Positions 1 through 9,716 are shown, numbered from the stretch's first letter. The stretch: DNA of 21,787 nt from Hypsibius dujardini (GCA_001579985.1 LRSR01003217.1:1-21787), one strand, 5' to 3'. Numbers and translations: made by a program. The notes: generated by a model from the sequence alone, not told the origin.

Positions 1-30
1 CAGACAGACAGACAGACGGACAGACAGACA
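1..30. repeat. (CAGA)n microsatellite in GPCR intron
   Basis: Tetranucleotide CAGA repeats with one interruption, running off the left edge of the window and lying in the presumed intron upstream of the GPCR exon at 87. The same motif recurs in introns of WDR12, the CK1-like kinase and the guanylate cyclase. Confidence 0.85.
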
Positions 31-86
31 AGTCGGACAAGGCGGACTCCATGGATTACAATAAGCATAAATATAAAATATTTCAG

Positions 87-732
87 GTCCAATCTTTCAA
101 TTACTACGCACCGTATGCGATTGTTTGCATCGTGACAGTCTGCATTGTGGGTAAATTTTTTCTACGGAAGTACTACCCAGGGGCGATTATTTCCGACGGT
201 GTTATTCCAGAAATAGCAAATGAGAAGTGGAAAGCCACGCACCAACGAAGATTAATTTCACATCGGCAAGCGGTCACGGCGAAAATGTTGTTTTTCTCAT
301 TTGTTTTCTGTGTCCTCTGCAATTTTCCCACCTCGGTGATGACCAGCATCTCCTTTACGGGTGGATTTAACTCTTTCCTGCCCATGCTCCGCATATGGAT
401 GCACGTTTGTTTGCTGTCTCAGTATACGTTTACACCGGTAAGTCATATGAAGGTTGTGGGTGATGGTTCCCAGACCGGGTCCAACATCATCGCACTTGGG
501 TACCATTAAAAGCGCGTAACAGGCGGCATACTTGGGGATTGAAATTAATTATGTGTTCGCCTTGTTTTCGCAGTTGATTCTGTTCGCCTGTAATCGAGAC
601 TACAGAGACGGCTTTCGGAAGCTGATGGGCAGAAATCGGACACGTGACGTCAATGCCGTGGCACCCCGTGGGAATGGTGGATTGTCGAATATGGCCACAT
701 CAAATCCTATTTGTGAATCTGCATTTGGATAA
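87..732 (+). CDS. Rhodopsin-family G-protein-coupled receptor, 3' end (TM5-TM7 and C-tail)
   Basis: Partial gene; the 5' part lies left of the window. Two exons are visible: 87-437 (after a tttcag acceptor) and 574-732 (after ttttcgcag), joined in phase 0 through a GTAAGT donor at 438. The product reads as TM5 (YAPYAIVCIVTVCIVGKFF), an intracellular loop ending RRLISHRQAVTAK, TM6 (MLFFSFVFCVLCNFPTSVM), an extracellular loop, TM7 (MHVCLLSQYTFTPLILF), helix 8 (CNRDYRDGFRKLM) and a short tail ending ICESAFG. The topology and the NRDYRDGFRKL helix-8 motif indicate a class A receptor, acting at the plasma membrane through G proteins. The TM6 CWxP motif is CNFP and the TM7 NPxxY motif is TPLIL, so it is a divergent member; ligand class cannot be inferred. 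An ATG at 51 is in frame but lies in repeat-flanked intron-like sequence, so I do not use it as a start. Confidence 0.8.
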
Positions 733-836
733 TACTGTAATTGTGGATGCTATAATAGCGACGGCATGTGTTTTGGAGTAAGAGAAGAAGCTGACCAAAA
801 GTGCTTAGAGATTTCTCTCACAATATATACAGAAAC

Positions 837-842
837 AATAAA
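837..842 (+). promoter_or_regulatory. Poly(A) signal of the GPCR gene
   Basis: Canonical AATAAA about 105 bases after the GPCR stop codon at 732, consistent with a short 3' UTR. Between here and the tRNA gene (1005) I see nothing coding. Confidence 0.7.
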
Positions 843-996
843 CGACTATGCATGACAGCGGATTTCAGGCGTCAAAGAAACATACGATTAAACCATTCCG
901 CTGGTAAAAAAGCTTTAGTTGTATTTTTCCCTTTAAGAACAAGGGATGGATAGAAAATCGAACCTCGTATTTGGAGTGTTTCCCCTTAAAAATAGC

Positions 997-1001
997 AAAA
1001 A
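997..1001 (-). terminator. RNA polymerase III T-run terminator
   Basis: Five A on the plus strand (TTTTT on the minus strand) begin three bases past the discriminator base of the tRNA-Phe gene, as expected for a pol III terminator. This supports an intact transcription unit. Confidence 0.75.
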
Positions 1002-1004
1002 GTT

Positions 1005-1077
1005 TTCCGAAACAGTGGATTGAACACTGGACCTTTAGATCTTCAGTCTAACGCTCTCCCAACTGAGCTATTTCGGA
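1005..1077 (-). tRNA. tRNA-Phe-GAA: tRNA-Phe (anticodon GAA)
   Basis: Read on the minus strand, this 73-base stretch folds as a full cloverleaf. It has a 7-bp acceptor stem TCCGAAA/TTTCGGA, a D-arm TAGCTCAGTTGGGAGAGC (A box), an anticodon loop CTGAAGA in a perfect 5-bp stem, and a T-arm CAGTG-TTCAATC-CACTG with a perfect 5-bp stem (B box). The GAA anticodon and body match eukaryotic tRNA-Phe. There is no intron. The first pair is T1-A72, where the family normally has G1-C72, and the T-loop is TTCAATC rather than TTCGATC, so it may be a divergent functional copy or an early pseudogene; all stems remain paired. It sits divergently about 190 bases upstream of the WDR12 start. Confidence 0.92.
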
Positions 1078-1265
1078 CTTCATGCTTATGGTGACAGATT
1101 AACGCCTCAGCTATTTAAAGAAGTCGCACCACACTGTTTGTCGGCTCAATCTTTCGCAATCGCAAAACTTCCCGTTCGGCTTTTCGTGTTCTGTTTTCTG
1201 CTTCTGCAACAAAACATCCGATCTTCTGGGCTCTTGCTTGTAAAAGCTTCGGATTGTGCATCGAC

Positions 1266-4206
1266 ATGGCCAAACGAAAATCGGTGGAGACCTCCTCAGG
1301 CATGGCTGTTGATGAGCCGGTGCCTGACTTGTCGGATGTCTTTATTCAAGTTCGTCTGACCACCAAGTCATCGAAGTAAGCCCCCTAGAGAAAAATTAGT
1401 GCTGGATTTAAATTCAACGCAGTGTGAAAAGAAGAAGCAATTTTTAACGTTTGCGTTGCTTAATGATCGCCAGTCAGATACAGTGTGCAATAGAAAGATG
1501 ATTTCGCAGGTTCGCTCTTCCCGACGTCCCGTATTCCCTTCCTGGAGTTACAAAGTCAGCAGATTTGAACATTGTTATCAACCAGCTGTTAGGAGGTGAG
1601 GCCAGGTAGTGTGTATTTTTCGGACGCTTTTACGTTTGCTCACTTTTGTACTGGTCTATGTAATTGATTGGCTGATCAAATGGTTTGGAACCCGCCTGTT
1701 GGTTCGCGTAATTGATTGATTGATTGGCTAATAACTGGTTTGCAACTTGCCATTTAGTTCACATGATTGATTGATTGATGGATTGATCGACGCGGCCGTT
1801 AGGTTTGATACTTTATTACATTTATTTAGTAGCTCGGTTTCGAAGTTCTTACCAAGGGGTTTTAACGTATGGTTAGAATTTATGGGATGCTGTTTATTCA
1901 TTCCTTTGTGGTACTACTGTTCGCGTCGTCGTTTTTATCGGTCGATATTTCGATGTCTTTATACTGGACACTATTCTTTCCCACTATTGATTGATTGATT
2001 GTGACGTTATACTGTTTAGGGAGTGGTTGTTTGATTTATGATAAATTTTACGGAATATAATTATTTTACAGAATATGCGGCGGAGCAGTGGATTCCGGTT
2101 GAATTTGACTTCTTGATCAATGGCGAAATCCTTCTTCAGTCTGTCGGGGAATATATTTACGAACGGAAAATACCATCGGTAAGGCATATTGGACTGTTGA
2201 TTGATTGATGGATTGACTTGCGGTGCCGGCTGACGGGCTGATGCTCTTGGTTCTGTCACCCCAGTGTCCATATCCCTATTTATTTCTTTATGTTTCGTGC
2301 TTTAGGAAAACGTCCTCGAAATCGAGTACATCGAACACCTTCCCGCTCCGGAACCGGAAGCTAGTTTGGACCATCCCGACTGGGTGTCTGCGGTGCAGAT
2401 GCTGGACGACTGCATCCTCACCGGCTGTTACGACAATCAAGTCCGAGTGTGGACACGGAAAGGCGCTCTAGTATTGGCGCATGCAGCCCATATTTCACCG
2501 GTGAGAGCCGTCGCCTGGGTGAACGTGTCCGACACTGAGGGCAGCTTCCTGACCTCATCCCACGATCAGACGGTCGCGCTCTGGTCACTCGAAAACCGAA
2601 AAACGCAGCACGCCGCTGTTACCCCTAAGGCCTTCTACCGTGGACATGCCGCCAGCGTTGACGGGCTGTCGGTCAGCCCCGACGCCCAGAAGGTACCACC
2701 CAAATCCGTTTTTTTATCGAAGTTCAGAGAGAGATGCATCAAGTAGCGAAAGATATGCAGATATACTGACAAATAAACAAGAAGGCACAGACAGACACAC
2801 ACAGACACACACAACACACACAGACACACACAGACACACACACAGACACACACACAAACACACACACAAACACACAGATAGATAGTGAGACAGGCTGACA
2901 GCCAAGTAGGCGTACAAACAGACAGACAATCAGGCAGACAGACAGTCAGACAGTCAGCCAGACAGATAATCAGATAGACAGTCAGCCTTGCGATAGCTGA
3001 TCACTTTTGTTCAGTGATTTAAGTTTGGGTTTTTTCCAGTTTTGTTCCGTATCATTTGACAAGATGGTGAAAATATGGTCACTCTCCGACACACCATCTG
3101 TGGAATCTGAAGAAACTGTTGAGCCTGCCGAGAAGAAGTTGAAGGGTGACGGGAAGAAACTAACAAAGGTAAGGGAAGTGTCGATAAGCTTGACCGAAGC
3201 AGGCTTTCTGAGATGTCTGGCATGCCCTAGACGCCGGAAGCGACACTGTCCGGTCACAAAGAAGCCGTTAGCTGCTGCGCTTGGACGGCACCCAGTGAGA
3301 TTATCACAGCCAGCTGGGATCACTCCATCAAGATTTGGGATGTGGAACTGGGCGGGATGAGTCGACAGCTAGATGGGACAAAGGCCTTCCTCTCCATCTC
3401 CTATTCCCCCTTAAGCAAGCTGCTGATCAGTGGCGCGACCGATCGCATCGTGCGACTGTACGACCCTCGATCCAACGGTAGCGTTTCGCCTCGTAACTTC
3501 AGTGTATCTCTGTCAGCGTGGATTCTCATCATTTATCGGTATGGTTATGCATAATTTTCTTTGCAGAGGGATCGATTGTTAAGATTGGATTTGCCTCGCA
3601 CATGGGCTGGGTCTCCAGCGTGGCGTGGAGTCCGACGAATGAAAATCTCTTCATCAGTGCGTCGTACGATAAGCTAATGAAAATGTGGGATGTGAGAAGG
3701 TGAGTCTGGGGGTTCAACAATCTGTCTCGTGGTATGATTGGCTAGGCTAATCCGTTCTGACTCGAAGATTAATAGAATCTGTCTCTCTAAAATCTGAATA
3801 GATAAAATCGTTAAAATACTACTATAAAATGCAGATAAATTGACGTGGATGTAACAGGTGGTTACAGTGATACTGGACATAGTCTCAGACATTACTTTCG
3901 TTAATGTATATAGGAAATTGGAGTTGCTGGTTTTGATTTTGATGAGGGAAGATATGTGACAGTTGTCTTGTCAGTGCATCCTTCCGCGATGGGAAAGCAC
4001 TTGTCAATGTACAAACTGGTTTTATCGGATCTGCTGTTTTTGAGAGTCTGAGAATTTGCTGTTCTTTTTCTTGCAGTCCAAAGAGCCCGGTTTACGACAT
4101 GGCCGGTCATTCGGACAAAATCTTGTGCTCAGCATGGTCGAACACCAACCTCCTCCTGAGCGGCGGTGCAGACAATGACTTGAAGATGTTCAGTGCAGAT
4201 GTGTGA
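1266..4206 (+). CDS. WDR12: WDR12 / Ytm1 ribosome-biogenesis WD-repeat protein
   Basis: Eight exons: 1266-1375, 1510-1595, 2072-2178, 2306-2692, 3040-3168, 3231-3477, 3567-3699 and 4077-4206. They total 1329 nt and encode 442 aa (human WDR12 is about 423). All introns are GT-AG and every phase joins. The N-terminal NLE domain (about residues 26-105) contains [25 protein letters not shown] and [14 protein letters not shown]. Seven WD40 blades follow, with motifs such as [71 protein letters not shown] and the terminal [15 protein letters not shown]. Between blades lies the family's charged Lys/Glu linker (about residues 240-275). In the family, WDR12 acts in the nucleolus in the PeBoW complex with PES1 and BOP1, for 27S/32S pre-rRNA processing and 60S maturation; the NLE domain is engaged by the Rea1/MDN1 AAA ATPase. 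The start is the first ATG, in [12 protein letters not shown]. Intron 5 is only 62 nt. Confidence 0.96.
1683..2216. repeat. (GATT)n tetranucleotide tracts in WDR12 introns 2 and 3
   Basis: Short ATTGATTGATTG tracts occur around 1712, 1763, 1985 and 2196, separated by unique AT-rich sequence. They lie in the long second intron (1596-2071) and the third intron (2179-2305) and leave exon 3 (2072-2178) untouched. The same tetranucleotide is abundant in the UBE2A introns. Confidence 0.8.
2786..2987. repeat. (CACA)/(CAGA) microsatellite in WDR12 intron 4
   Basis: A block of CAGACACACA repeats (about 2786-2876) grades into degenerate CAGA/CAGT tetranucleotides (to about 2987). It fills most of the 347-nt intron 2693-3039. 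Confidence 0.9.
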
Positions 4207-4273
4207 TTTTTGTTTGTCAGCTGCTCCGATTTGGCTTTTGTTGCCATGGGATCGACCGATCGACCGACTGCAT

Positions 4274-4279
4274 AATAAA
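4274..4279 (+). promoter_or_regulatory. Poly(A) signal of WDR12
   Basis: AATAAA 68 bases after the WDR12 stop and about 115 bases before the start codon of the next gene on the same strand. An acceptor-like TTGCCGCAG ends at 4322, some 40 bases further on. Confidence 0.7.
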
Positions 4280-4344
4280 AATACAGAATTAGTCAATTGA
4301 AATCGACGTTTGGTTGCCGCAGTTCTCGTTGAAGACGACCGTAT

Positions 4345-4397
4345 ATGAATCGAAGCTTGAAATGCCGAAACCTTCGGACAATGTCTCTGTAGAATGA
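4345..4397 (+). promoter_or_regulatory. Overlapping upstream ORFs before the CK1-like kinase
   Basis: Two short ATG-initiated frames precede the kinase start. One runs 4345-4392 (15 codons plus TAG, with an internal ATG at 4381). The other runs 4362-4397 (11 codons, MPKPSDNVSVE), and its TGA overlaps the kinase ATG at 4394 as ATGA. The arrangement would reduce or couple translation of the kinase if the leader is unspliced here. Whether this stretch is in the mature leader is inferred, not shown. Confidence 0.45.
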
Positions 4398-5949
4398 TCA
4401 ATTCGTTGCCGCAGATTTTTACACCCCTCGCAGAAACACATCCCGATACAGCTGAACTCCGACCTGCCATCAGTGTGGGCTCCTCCAAAATCACGGACAT
4501 TGCCGGCCATCACAGTGCTGCCTCACAGCAGTTATCCGTTACCCTGGTTGACGCGCCATCACCCTTGAATGATCATATTTCCGGTCACTCCCACCATGCT
4601 AAGGAGCCACAGGGGCAGTTCTTGGCGCCTCCGAAGAACAGATGGCATTTGTTGGGAGAGACGAAAAGTGACCAGGGCTCGGACTTGTCAAAGCTTGCAA
4701 ACGGCGGATCGAACGAGGAGCATAAGACAGTGCATGCAGATTGGGACGCGAACAATAACAAGCCGATAGCAGTTGTCTCTGCGCTGCTGCATCCTTCACC
4801 GATAAACACAGAGAAGACGTCAACAGGTAAATTTCACGCTTCATGTCTGTCTATCTATGTGCCTGCCTGCCTATCTGTCTATCTGTCTGTCGGTTTGTCT
4901 GTGTGCCGGCCTGGCTGTCCGCCTGTCGGTTTGTCTCTCTGTATGTCTCTCTGCCTGCCTGTCAGTAGGTTTGTGTGTCGGACGGCTGGTTGGTCTGCCT
5001 CTTTAGATGCTAGCCCGTCGGCTCTCTCCACAGTATTCCGGAACAAGATTTCATTTCTAATAGAATCGCAGAACCTGTCCTTACTGTCACCTTCCGTGGA
5101 AGTTCCTTCTACAACCGCAGCTGGTACTCCTCCAAAGGCAGACCGCCCTGACAAACCTCAGCGTGTCTCACGTGTCACGGCGGCCACCAAGCCGCAACAC
5201 GAGACCCGTTCCGGTGCCCGGGAACGCGAAGACGCCGAACTTCTAATCGGTAGTATCGTTGGAAAGCAGTGGTTCATCGACCGGAAGATTGCGTCTGGAA
5301 GCTTCGGAACACTGTTCATGGGTCGAAATATCAACACGAAGGAGCCAGTTGCCGTAAAGGCCGAACGTCGTGACTCCACATTCCCGCAGCTTCATCGAGA
5401 GAAAAAGTTCTATCAGATGCTGGCTGACGTAGACGAAGGCGTGCCTCATATGCTGTTTTACGGCGAGTGCTCTACGGGGAATCGGTACCACATTCTGGTG
5501 ATGGATCTTTTGGGACCGAATGTTGAGGACTTGCTGCAGGCATGTGGTGGAACGTTTAGTTTAAAGACGACCTGCATGCTAGCCTGTCAGTTGTTGAGTA
5601 GGATGGAGTATCTCCATTCCAAGGGGATACTTTATCGCGATATTAAGAGCGAGAATTTTTTAATTGGGAGGAGGAAAACGAAACAGCAAGACGTTCTGCA
5701 CGTAGTGGACTTTGGGTTGTCGAAGGAGTTTATCAATCCTGTTTCGAAACAGCATATCCCGTTTAATGTCAAAAAGGGATCCGTCGGAACACCCCGGTAA
5801 ATAAGTGTTAGCAGAGAGAGTAATGAATAAGCATGCGGAATAGTAGACAGATGAACAAGCAGTGAGCCAGACCGACTGGCAGATGGACAGACAGACAGAC
5901 AGAAAAACAGACAGCCAGCCAGAAAAACAGACAAACAGACAGAACAGAC

Positions 5950-5990
<41 letters not shown>

Positions 5991-6730
5991 TAGACAGGCA
6001 GATAAACCGACAGAGCCAGACATGTAGACAGACAAAGGCAACTTCGCGCTATCATAAAAATGATTGGTTTTCTGATTCAATTTTACTCTCCAGATACATG
6101 TCCATCAATGCGCTTCAGCATCACGAGCAAGGTCGCCGAGACGATCTAGAAGCTCTTTCTTACCTCTTCCTTTACCTCTATTTCGGTCAACTACCATGGC
6201 AAGGCCTTCCAGGTTCAACCTTCGCAGAAAAATGTAAACGGATCCTTGAGAAAAAGCTCAAGCTTTCCGTCGATGAGATCTGTCGCGACGCACCGGCGGA
6301 GTTCGCGCGATTTATGAAGTACGCCAGAAATCTGGACTACGAAGCCCATCCAGACTACAAATTCTGTCGGCAGCTCTTTTTGGACATGCTGAAGCACGAG
6401 CACCTGGCATATGACAACGTCTACGATTGGAGTGGTGACCACATTCCGGACTTTTGGAAAGAGAAGAATAAGCTAGTAGACACTCTCCCACCCTTGCCCG
6501 ACGACTTGTCGGCGAGGATTCGTGCAGCCGAGAAAAAAGATATTCCTTATAGCCTACGTCTGAAAAAAAAGGACAAAAGATCAAAGTCAGGAGCAGATTT
6601 TTCTCGCAACTCCCGGGCGGACCGCAATTTATCAGAGCAGCCGGAGTTGGCGCGGAAAAAGTCAGGAACTGGCTGCTGCCCTTGTTTCAGTGGCGCCACT
6701 AGATCTAACAGCAGAACCACCATTGACTGA
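4394..6730 (+). CDS. CSNK1G: Casein kinase 1 gamma-like Ser/Thr protein kinase, divergent
   Basis: Three exons: 4394-4826, 5034-5796 and 6094-6730 (610 aa); acceptor 5007 is an in-phase alternative (619 aa). An N-terminal extension of about 210 residues, low in recognisable motifs, precedes the kinase domain (about 215-500). That domain has the glycine loop IASGSFG (229), the VAVKAE lysine (about 251), a CK1-type LLGPNVEDLL helix, catalytic loop YRDIKSENFLIGR (Asp about 344), DFG within HVVDFGLSKEF (369), and GTPRYMSIN joining exons 2 and 3. The YRD/ENFLIGR wording, LSRMEYLHSK and the C-terminal cysteine cluster GCCPCF (about 591-596, a likely palmitoylation site) point to CK1-gamma, which in animals is membrane-anchored and phosphorylates the Wnt co-receptor LRP6. 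Oddities are Ser for the usual Pro in K-P-E-N, GTPR for GTAR in the activation segment, and the long N-terminus. The start is the first ATG after an in-frame TGA at 4358; an upstream exon cannot be excluded. Confidence 0.88.
4850..4998. repeat. Degenerate (CTGT)n tract in kinase intron 1
   Basis: Imperfect CTGTCTATCTGTCTGT-type repeats fill the first intron of the kinase gene (4827 to 5006 or 5033). The tract has no stop in the kinase frame, so exons 1 and 2 are joined by a continuous open frame. Confidence 0.85.
5876..6030. repeat. (CAGA)n microsatellite in kinase intron 2
   Basis: Tetranucleotide CAGA array with a perfect core at about 5951-5990 and degenerate flanks, within the 297-nt intron 5797-6093. 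Confidence 0.92.
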
Positions 6731-6934
6731 AGCTCCATTATTTGAACTGAAACACTAGTCTACCTATCCTTGAAAGGATTTCTAATAACTCTTAGTTTAC
6801 ACATGTATGACGGGAGAAAAAACGATTAGACGAGGATTTCCATTAACACAGAAGATTAAGATGTACATTTGAATTTGAACTGCTGCGGGTAAAAGGGTCT
6901 TGCACAAGACAATCGTGCTATGCTGAGCTGGCGC

Positions 6935-6940
6935 AATAAA
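6935..6940 (+). promoter_or_regulatory. Poly(A) signal of the CK1-like kinase
   Basis: AATAAA 205 bases after the kinase stop codon. This bounds its 3' UTR and leaves about 400 bases to the putative poly(A) signal of the convergent GRAM-domain gene. Confidence 0.65.
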
Positions 6941-7637
6941 AGACGCGAACTATACAACAGATGTAGGAAAGTATAGGTTAAATAATTGTACTGGTTTAGG
7001 TGTGTAAAAGTAATTTGTAGTCGCAATATTAAAGGGCCAATTTAACAAGACCACATGACTTAAAAGCAACCAAGCTATTTCGGTTCAATGTACAAAGGGA
7101 ACTCTTTCCGGTTCTTCGTTTTGCCCCTGTTGCACTTTGTGTATAGGCAGAAATTGCTCTTGGTGATAAACAGTTGTGGGCAGAATCGAGACCCGGAATG
7201 AGTTTCTCCGCCAGTTGTTCTCTGAAATGGAAGTACTCGGATGAGTAGTGTATGAAATGAACGTGGTAGTAAGAGGAACGCTCTGAAACTGTTCTCACTA
7301 CTTGCCTTGCACTCACACCCATAGGTAGTCTCTTTTTTTATTAGTGTCCAATACAAACTAAATGAACATGGAAACCGCACGAAAATGCTCTGCATGAACC
7401 GGAGGAAAAATACACATACAGTAAAAATCTTTCAGTTAGCTGCAGAAATAAATCACATCTATGAAGCACCAATAATTTAAGGCGGTGTTTGCCATGCAGC
7501 AGGCACTACAGCCGTAGACAGAAAGGCAACGCCGGTGACTGTCATTCGGAAGCTCGATTAGTATTTGAGACGTAATCGCGATCGCATTGTCTAGTACAGT
7601 TGTGAAGTGAGTGACGAAAGCCCGCGGCGAGTTTTGA
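6941..7637. other. Convergent intergenic / 3' UTR region, no gene seen
   Basis: This lies between the kinase poly(A) signal and the stop codon of the minus-strand GRAM-domain gene. Open frames on the minus strand (7029-7395) show no family resemblance or splice support, so I read the stretch as 3' UTR and spacer. Confidence 0.5.
7337..7342 (-). promoter_or_regulatory. Candidate poly(A) signal of the GRAM-domain gene
   Basis: TTTATT on the plus strand (AATAAA on the minus strand) lies 296 bases beyond the stop codon at 7638. It is a reasonable 3' end, but no transcript evidence is available. Confidence 0.4.
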
Positions 7638-9716
7638 CTAGATTCCGGAAGTGTTCACAGACAGGTCTTGCTTGATGAATGAATTGAGAAACGTACGAGC
7701 CTGCTCGGCGACTTGAAGGACACCTTGGCTGGCTAGACGGAATTCGGTGAGCGACTGATCCAACGACGAAGTAGGATTTCTGTTAGACAAAAAACAATGC
7801 CATGAATACAATATGTAGCAGACAAGTCTACAAAAACCGAACAGTAAGTAGCCTCGTTAATGGTCATAACCCAGGCAGACAAACTAGACAGCTGACGCGG
7901 AACAATCAGATACCGCAGACAACATACCGGCACTCGCCAGGCGCTGAGATCAGATTTACATAACGTATCGAGATATTCATACTTACTGGATATCAGCTGA
8001 ACGGGTGGCAATCTGGTACACGGCGCTCAGGGCCGTCAGGAGTAAAATGCCGATGCTGTCAAAAAAAAGGTTGAATCAACAAATGCGGTTTTACTCCAAC
8101 AACGGTGCTGCGCGCACAAGAGGGAGCACCCATACATCAAGCGCAAGAGCGTCATTAGATGCTGATCAAATGCCGATGTAGGCCCCACACCCTGGTCGTC
8201 GTCCGCGCCAGTCTGTCGTGACGCCAGATCGACCACAGACATGTCGCCGCGACTGTAGTGGCCGTGATTGCCGTTGTGATGCGCACTTGACCGCGTCGAC
8301 ATCGGCAAATTAAAATTCACCCCACTGTGTGACTGTTGCTGCTGCTGCTGGTGTCGCTTAAGCGATGCAACCGAGTGCAGATCGCCGGTGTGGTATTCGT
8401 CGTGCGAGACTTCGCGGACCACCGAGAGGGTCCGCTTCAGATCGGACGGTGTGGTGGAAGACGACGCGGAGGATGAGAGTGAAGACGCACTGCTGTGTTC
8501 TTTCGATGCAGACGAGCCGGCGCGAGGCTGCTGCAGTCGGCGTTTCTGAAAACTGGCCGCGGTGCTGTCGAGATCGTCGTCGTCGTCATCGGCGTCCTCG
8601 AAACCGGCGTCAGCGCCGCCGAGGAAGACAGTTGGGTCGACGGAGCTGCGTCGGGAAGAGGCGAGCACGCCACAGAGGTCGCAGAGAGATTTGTAGACGT
8701 TGTTGCGGGAAAATAATTGCCCGAAAATGTACTGGAGAGCAATGAGACAGGATTATGAAGCGTAGGAAGCGAAAATATGTAGAAGACGTCAGTGACAAAT
8801 CCGTCAGCAATTGCAATACCTTTTCACCAGTTGACGTCTCCAATCCAATACTATCAGGGAAAATACTCAAACTTCGCTCTTTCGTCACCGAAACCACCGT
8901 GACAATGTCGAACAGCAGCTTCCGCTGTTGCTCCGTCGCCTTGGCTGTCTTACTGGCGCAATAGAAGGCAATATGGTTGTCCGACAAGTACAATCCCCCA
9001 CGGAGTGAACGCTTGTTGTCTTTTCTCCAAATACAAGGAATATCTGTTGAAAAAAAAACGATGAAAATCCTGGCCGAAAAAAGCACTTAATAATTGCACG
9101 AGCGATTTGTGTAATCAGCTAATCAATCACAAACAGACCACGACTGTAACGCTTGATCAACCAATCAACTGCCAGTGCAAGCGCCCAAACAATGACTGTT
9201 GATTGTTCGATTGGAGTCAGACTCAAAACAATTCCGCTCCTGTTCTCCCACGTTGTTATTTGGAACGCAATTTTTAGTTTCAATTTTCAGAAAAATTTCG
9301 TGTGACTAAAACGTGCACAAAACCTTCCGACAGACAAGTCAACAGGGTCAACATTTTTTAGGAATTGTCGGATAGATCATCGCCAGTCAAACGAACTGAG
9401 ATTCAAAACGATCGCGTGAGTTTATTTCTATCGAACTGTTTGTCCGGAGCCGGCTGTTGCCACTTTGGAGTTTGAGACAGTAAAGTAGAAACGACACTGC
9501 GACGTCGTTCGAATCTCAGGAATTTCACGGTACAAAGACGAACTTACATTTCAACAGCACTTCATAGCGAGGAATCTCGGGGAAACGGCTGCGAAACTTC
9601 AGCTCCCTCACGGGGACGGAGTGTTGTCGCTGTAGATGCAGAGGCGGCAGCGGCGGCTCCTCGGACTCCTCCGCAATCTCGGTCATTTTGCTCTCGGTCA
9701 TTTTGCCCTCGGTCAT
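7638..9716 (-). CDS. GRAMD2: GRAM-domain membrane protein, GRAMD2-like
   Basis: Five minus-strand exons: 9716-9548, 9043-8820, 8731-8136, 8055-7987 and 7779-7638. They total 1200 nt (399 aa), with GT-AG junctions and consistent phases. After a short acidic/proline N-terminus comes a GRAM domain (about residues 45-160: FPEIPRYEVLLKYIPCIWR, GGLYLSDNHIAFY, VTVVSVTKERSLSIFPDSI, GEKYIFGQLFSRNNVY). A Ser-rich linker with an Asp run and a Gln run (HQQQQQQSH) follows, then one hydrophobic helix crossing the exon 3/4 junction (MTLLRLIIGILLLTALSAVY) and a 50-residue tail. GRAM, linker, C-terminal TM and no ASTER domain match GRAMD2A/2B rather than GRAMD1. Relatives sit at ER-plasma membrane contacts and bind phosphoinositides; that role is inferred. 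The start is the first real ATG in the open frame, one of three near-identical in-frame ATGs. The gene is convergent with the kinase and divergent from UBE2A. Confidence 0.85.
9044..9547 (-). other. Intron 1 of the GRAM-domain gene (504 nt)
   Basis: Bounded by donor GTAAGT (plus-strand acttac at 9542-9547) and acceptor TTTCAACAG (ending at 9044). It contains scattered CAATCAAT motifs and no recognisable nested gene. Confidence 0.8.

Noticed and set aside
51-509. Continuous frame taken as a complete small membrane protein starting at ATG 51
   Set aside because: Family alignment shows a GPCR exon beginning after an acceptor at 86 and ending at a GTAAGT donor at 438. The leading and trailing residues are intron translation.
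2635-2929. Cys/Val-rich and Thr/His-rich proteins around 2635-2929
   Set aside because: These are translations of the CA/CAGA microsatellite inside WDR12 intron 4.
4850-4998. Cys-rich segment in the kinase as a genuine constitutive domain
   Set aside because: It is translated (CTGT)n repeat between good splice sites, so it is treated as intron with possible retention only.
5632-6080. Minus-strand Cys/Leu/Ser-rich frames of up to 131 residues
   Set aside because: They are translations of the (CAGA)n array in kinase intron 2 plus the antisense of a kinase exon.
7029-7395. Minus-strand frames between the kinase and the GRAM-domain gene as a small gene
   Set aside because: No family resemblance, no splice context and composition like UTR; they lie downstream of the GRAM gene stop.
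8365-8745. Arg-rich plus-strand frame of 126 residues
   Set aside because: It is the antisense shadow of the Ser/Asp-rich third exon of the GRAM-domain gene.
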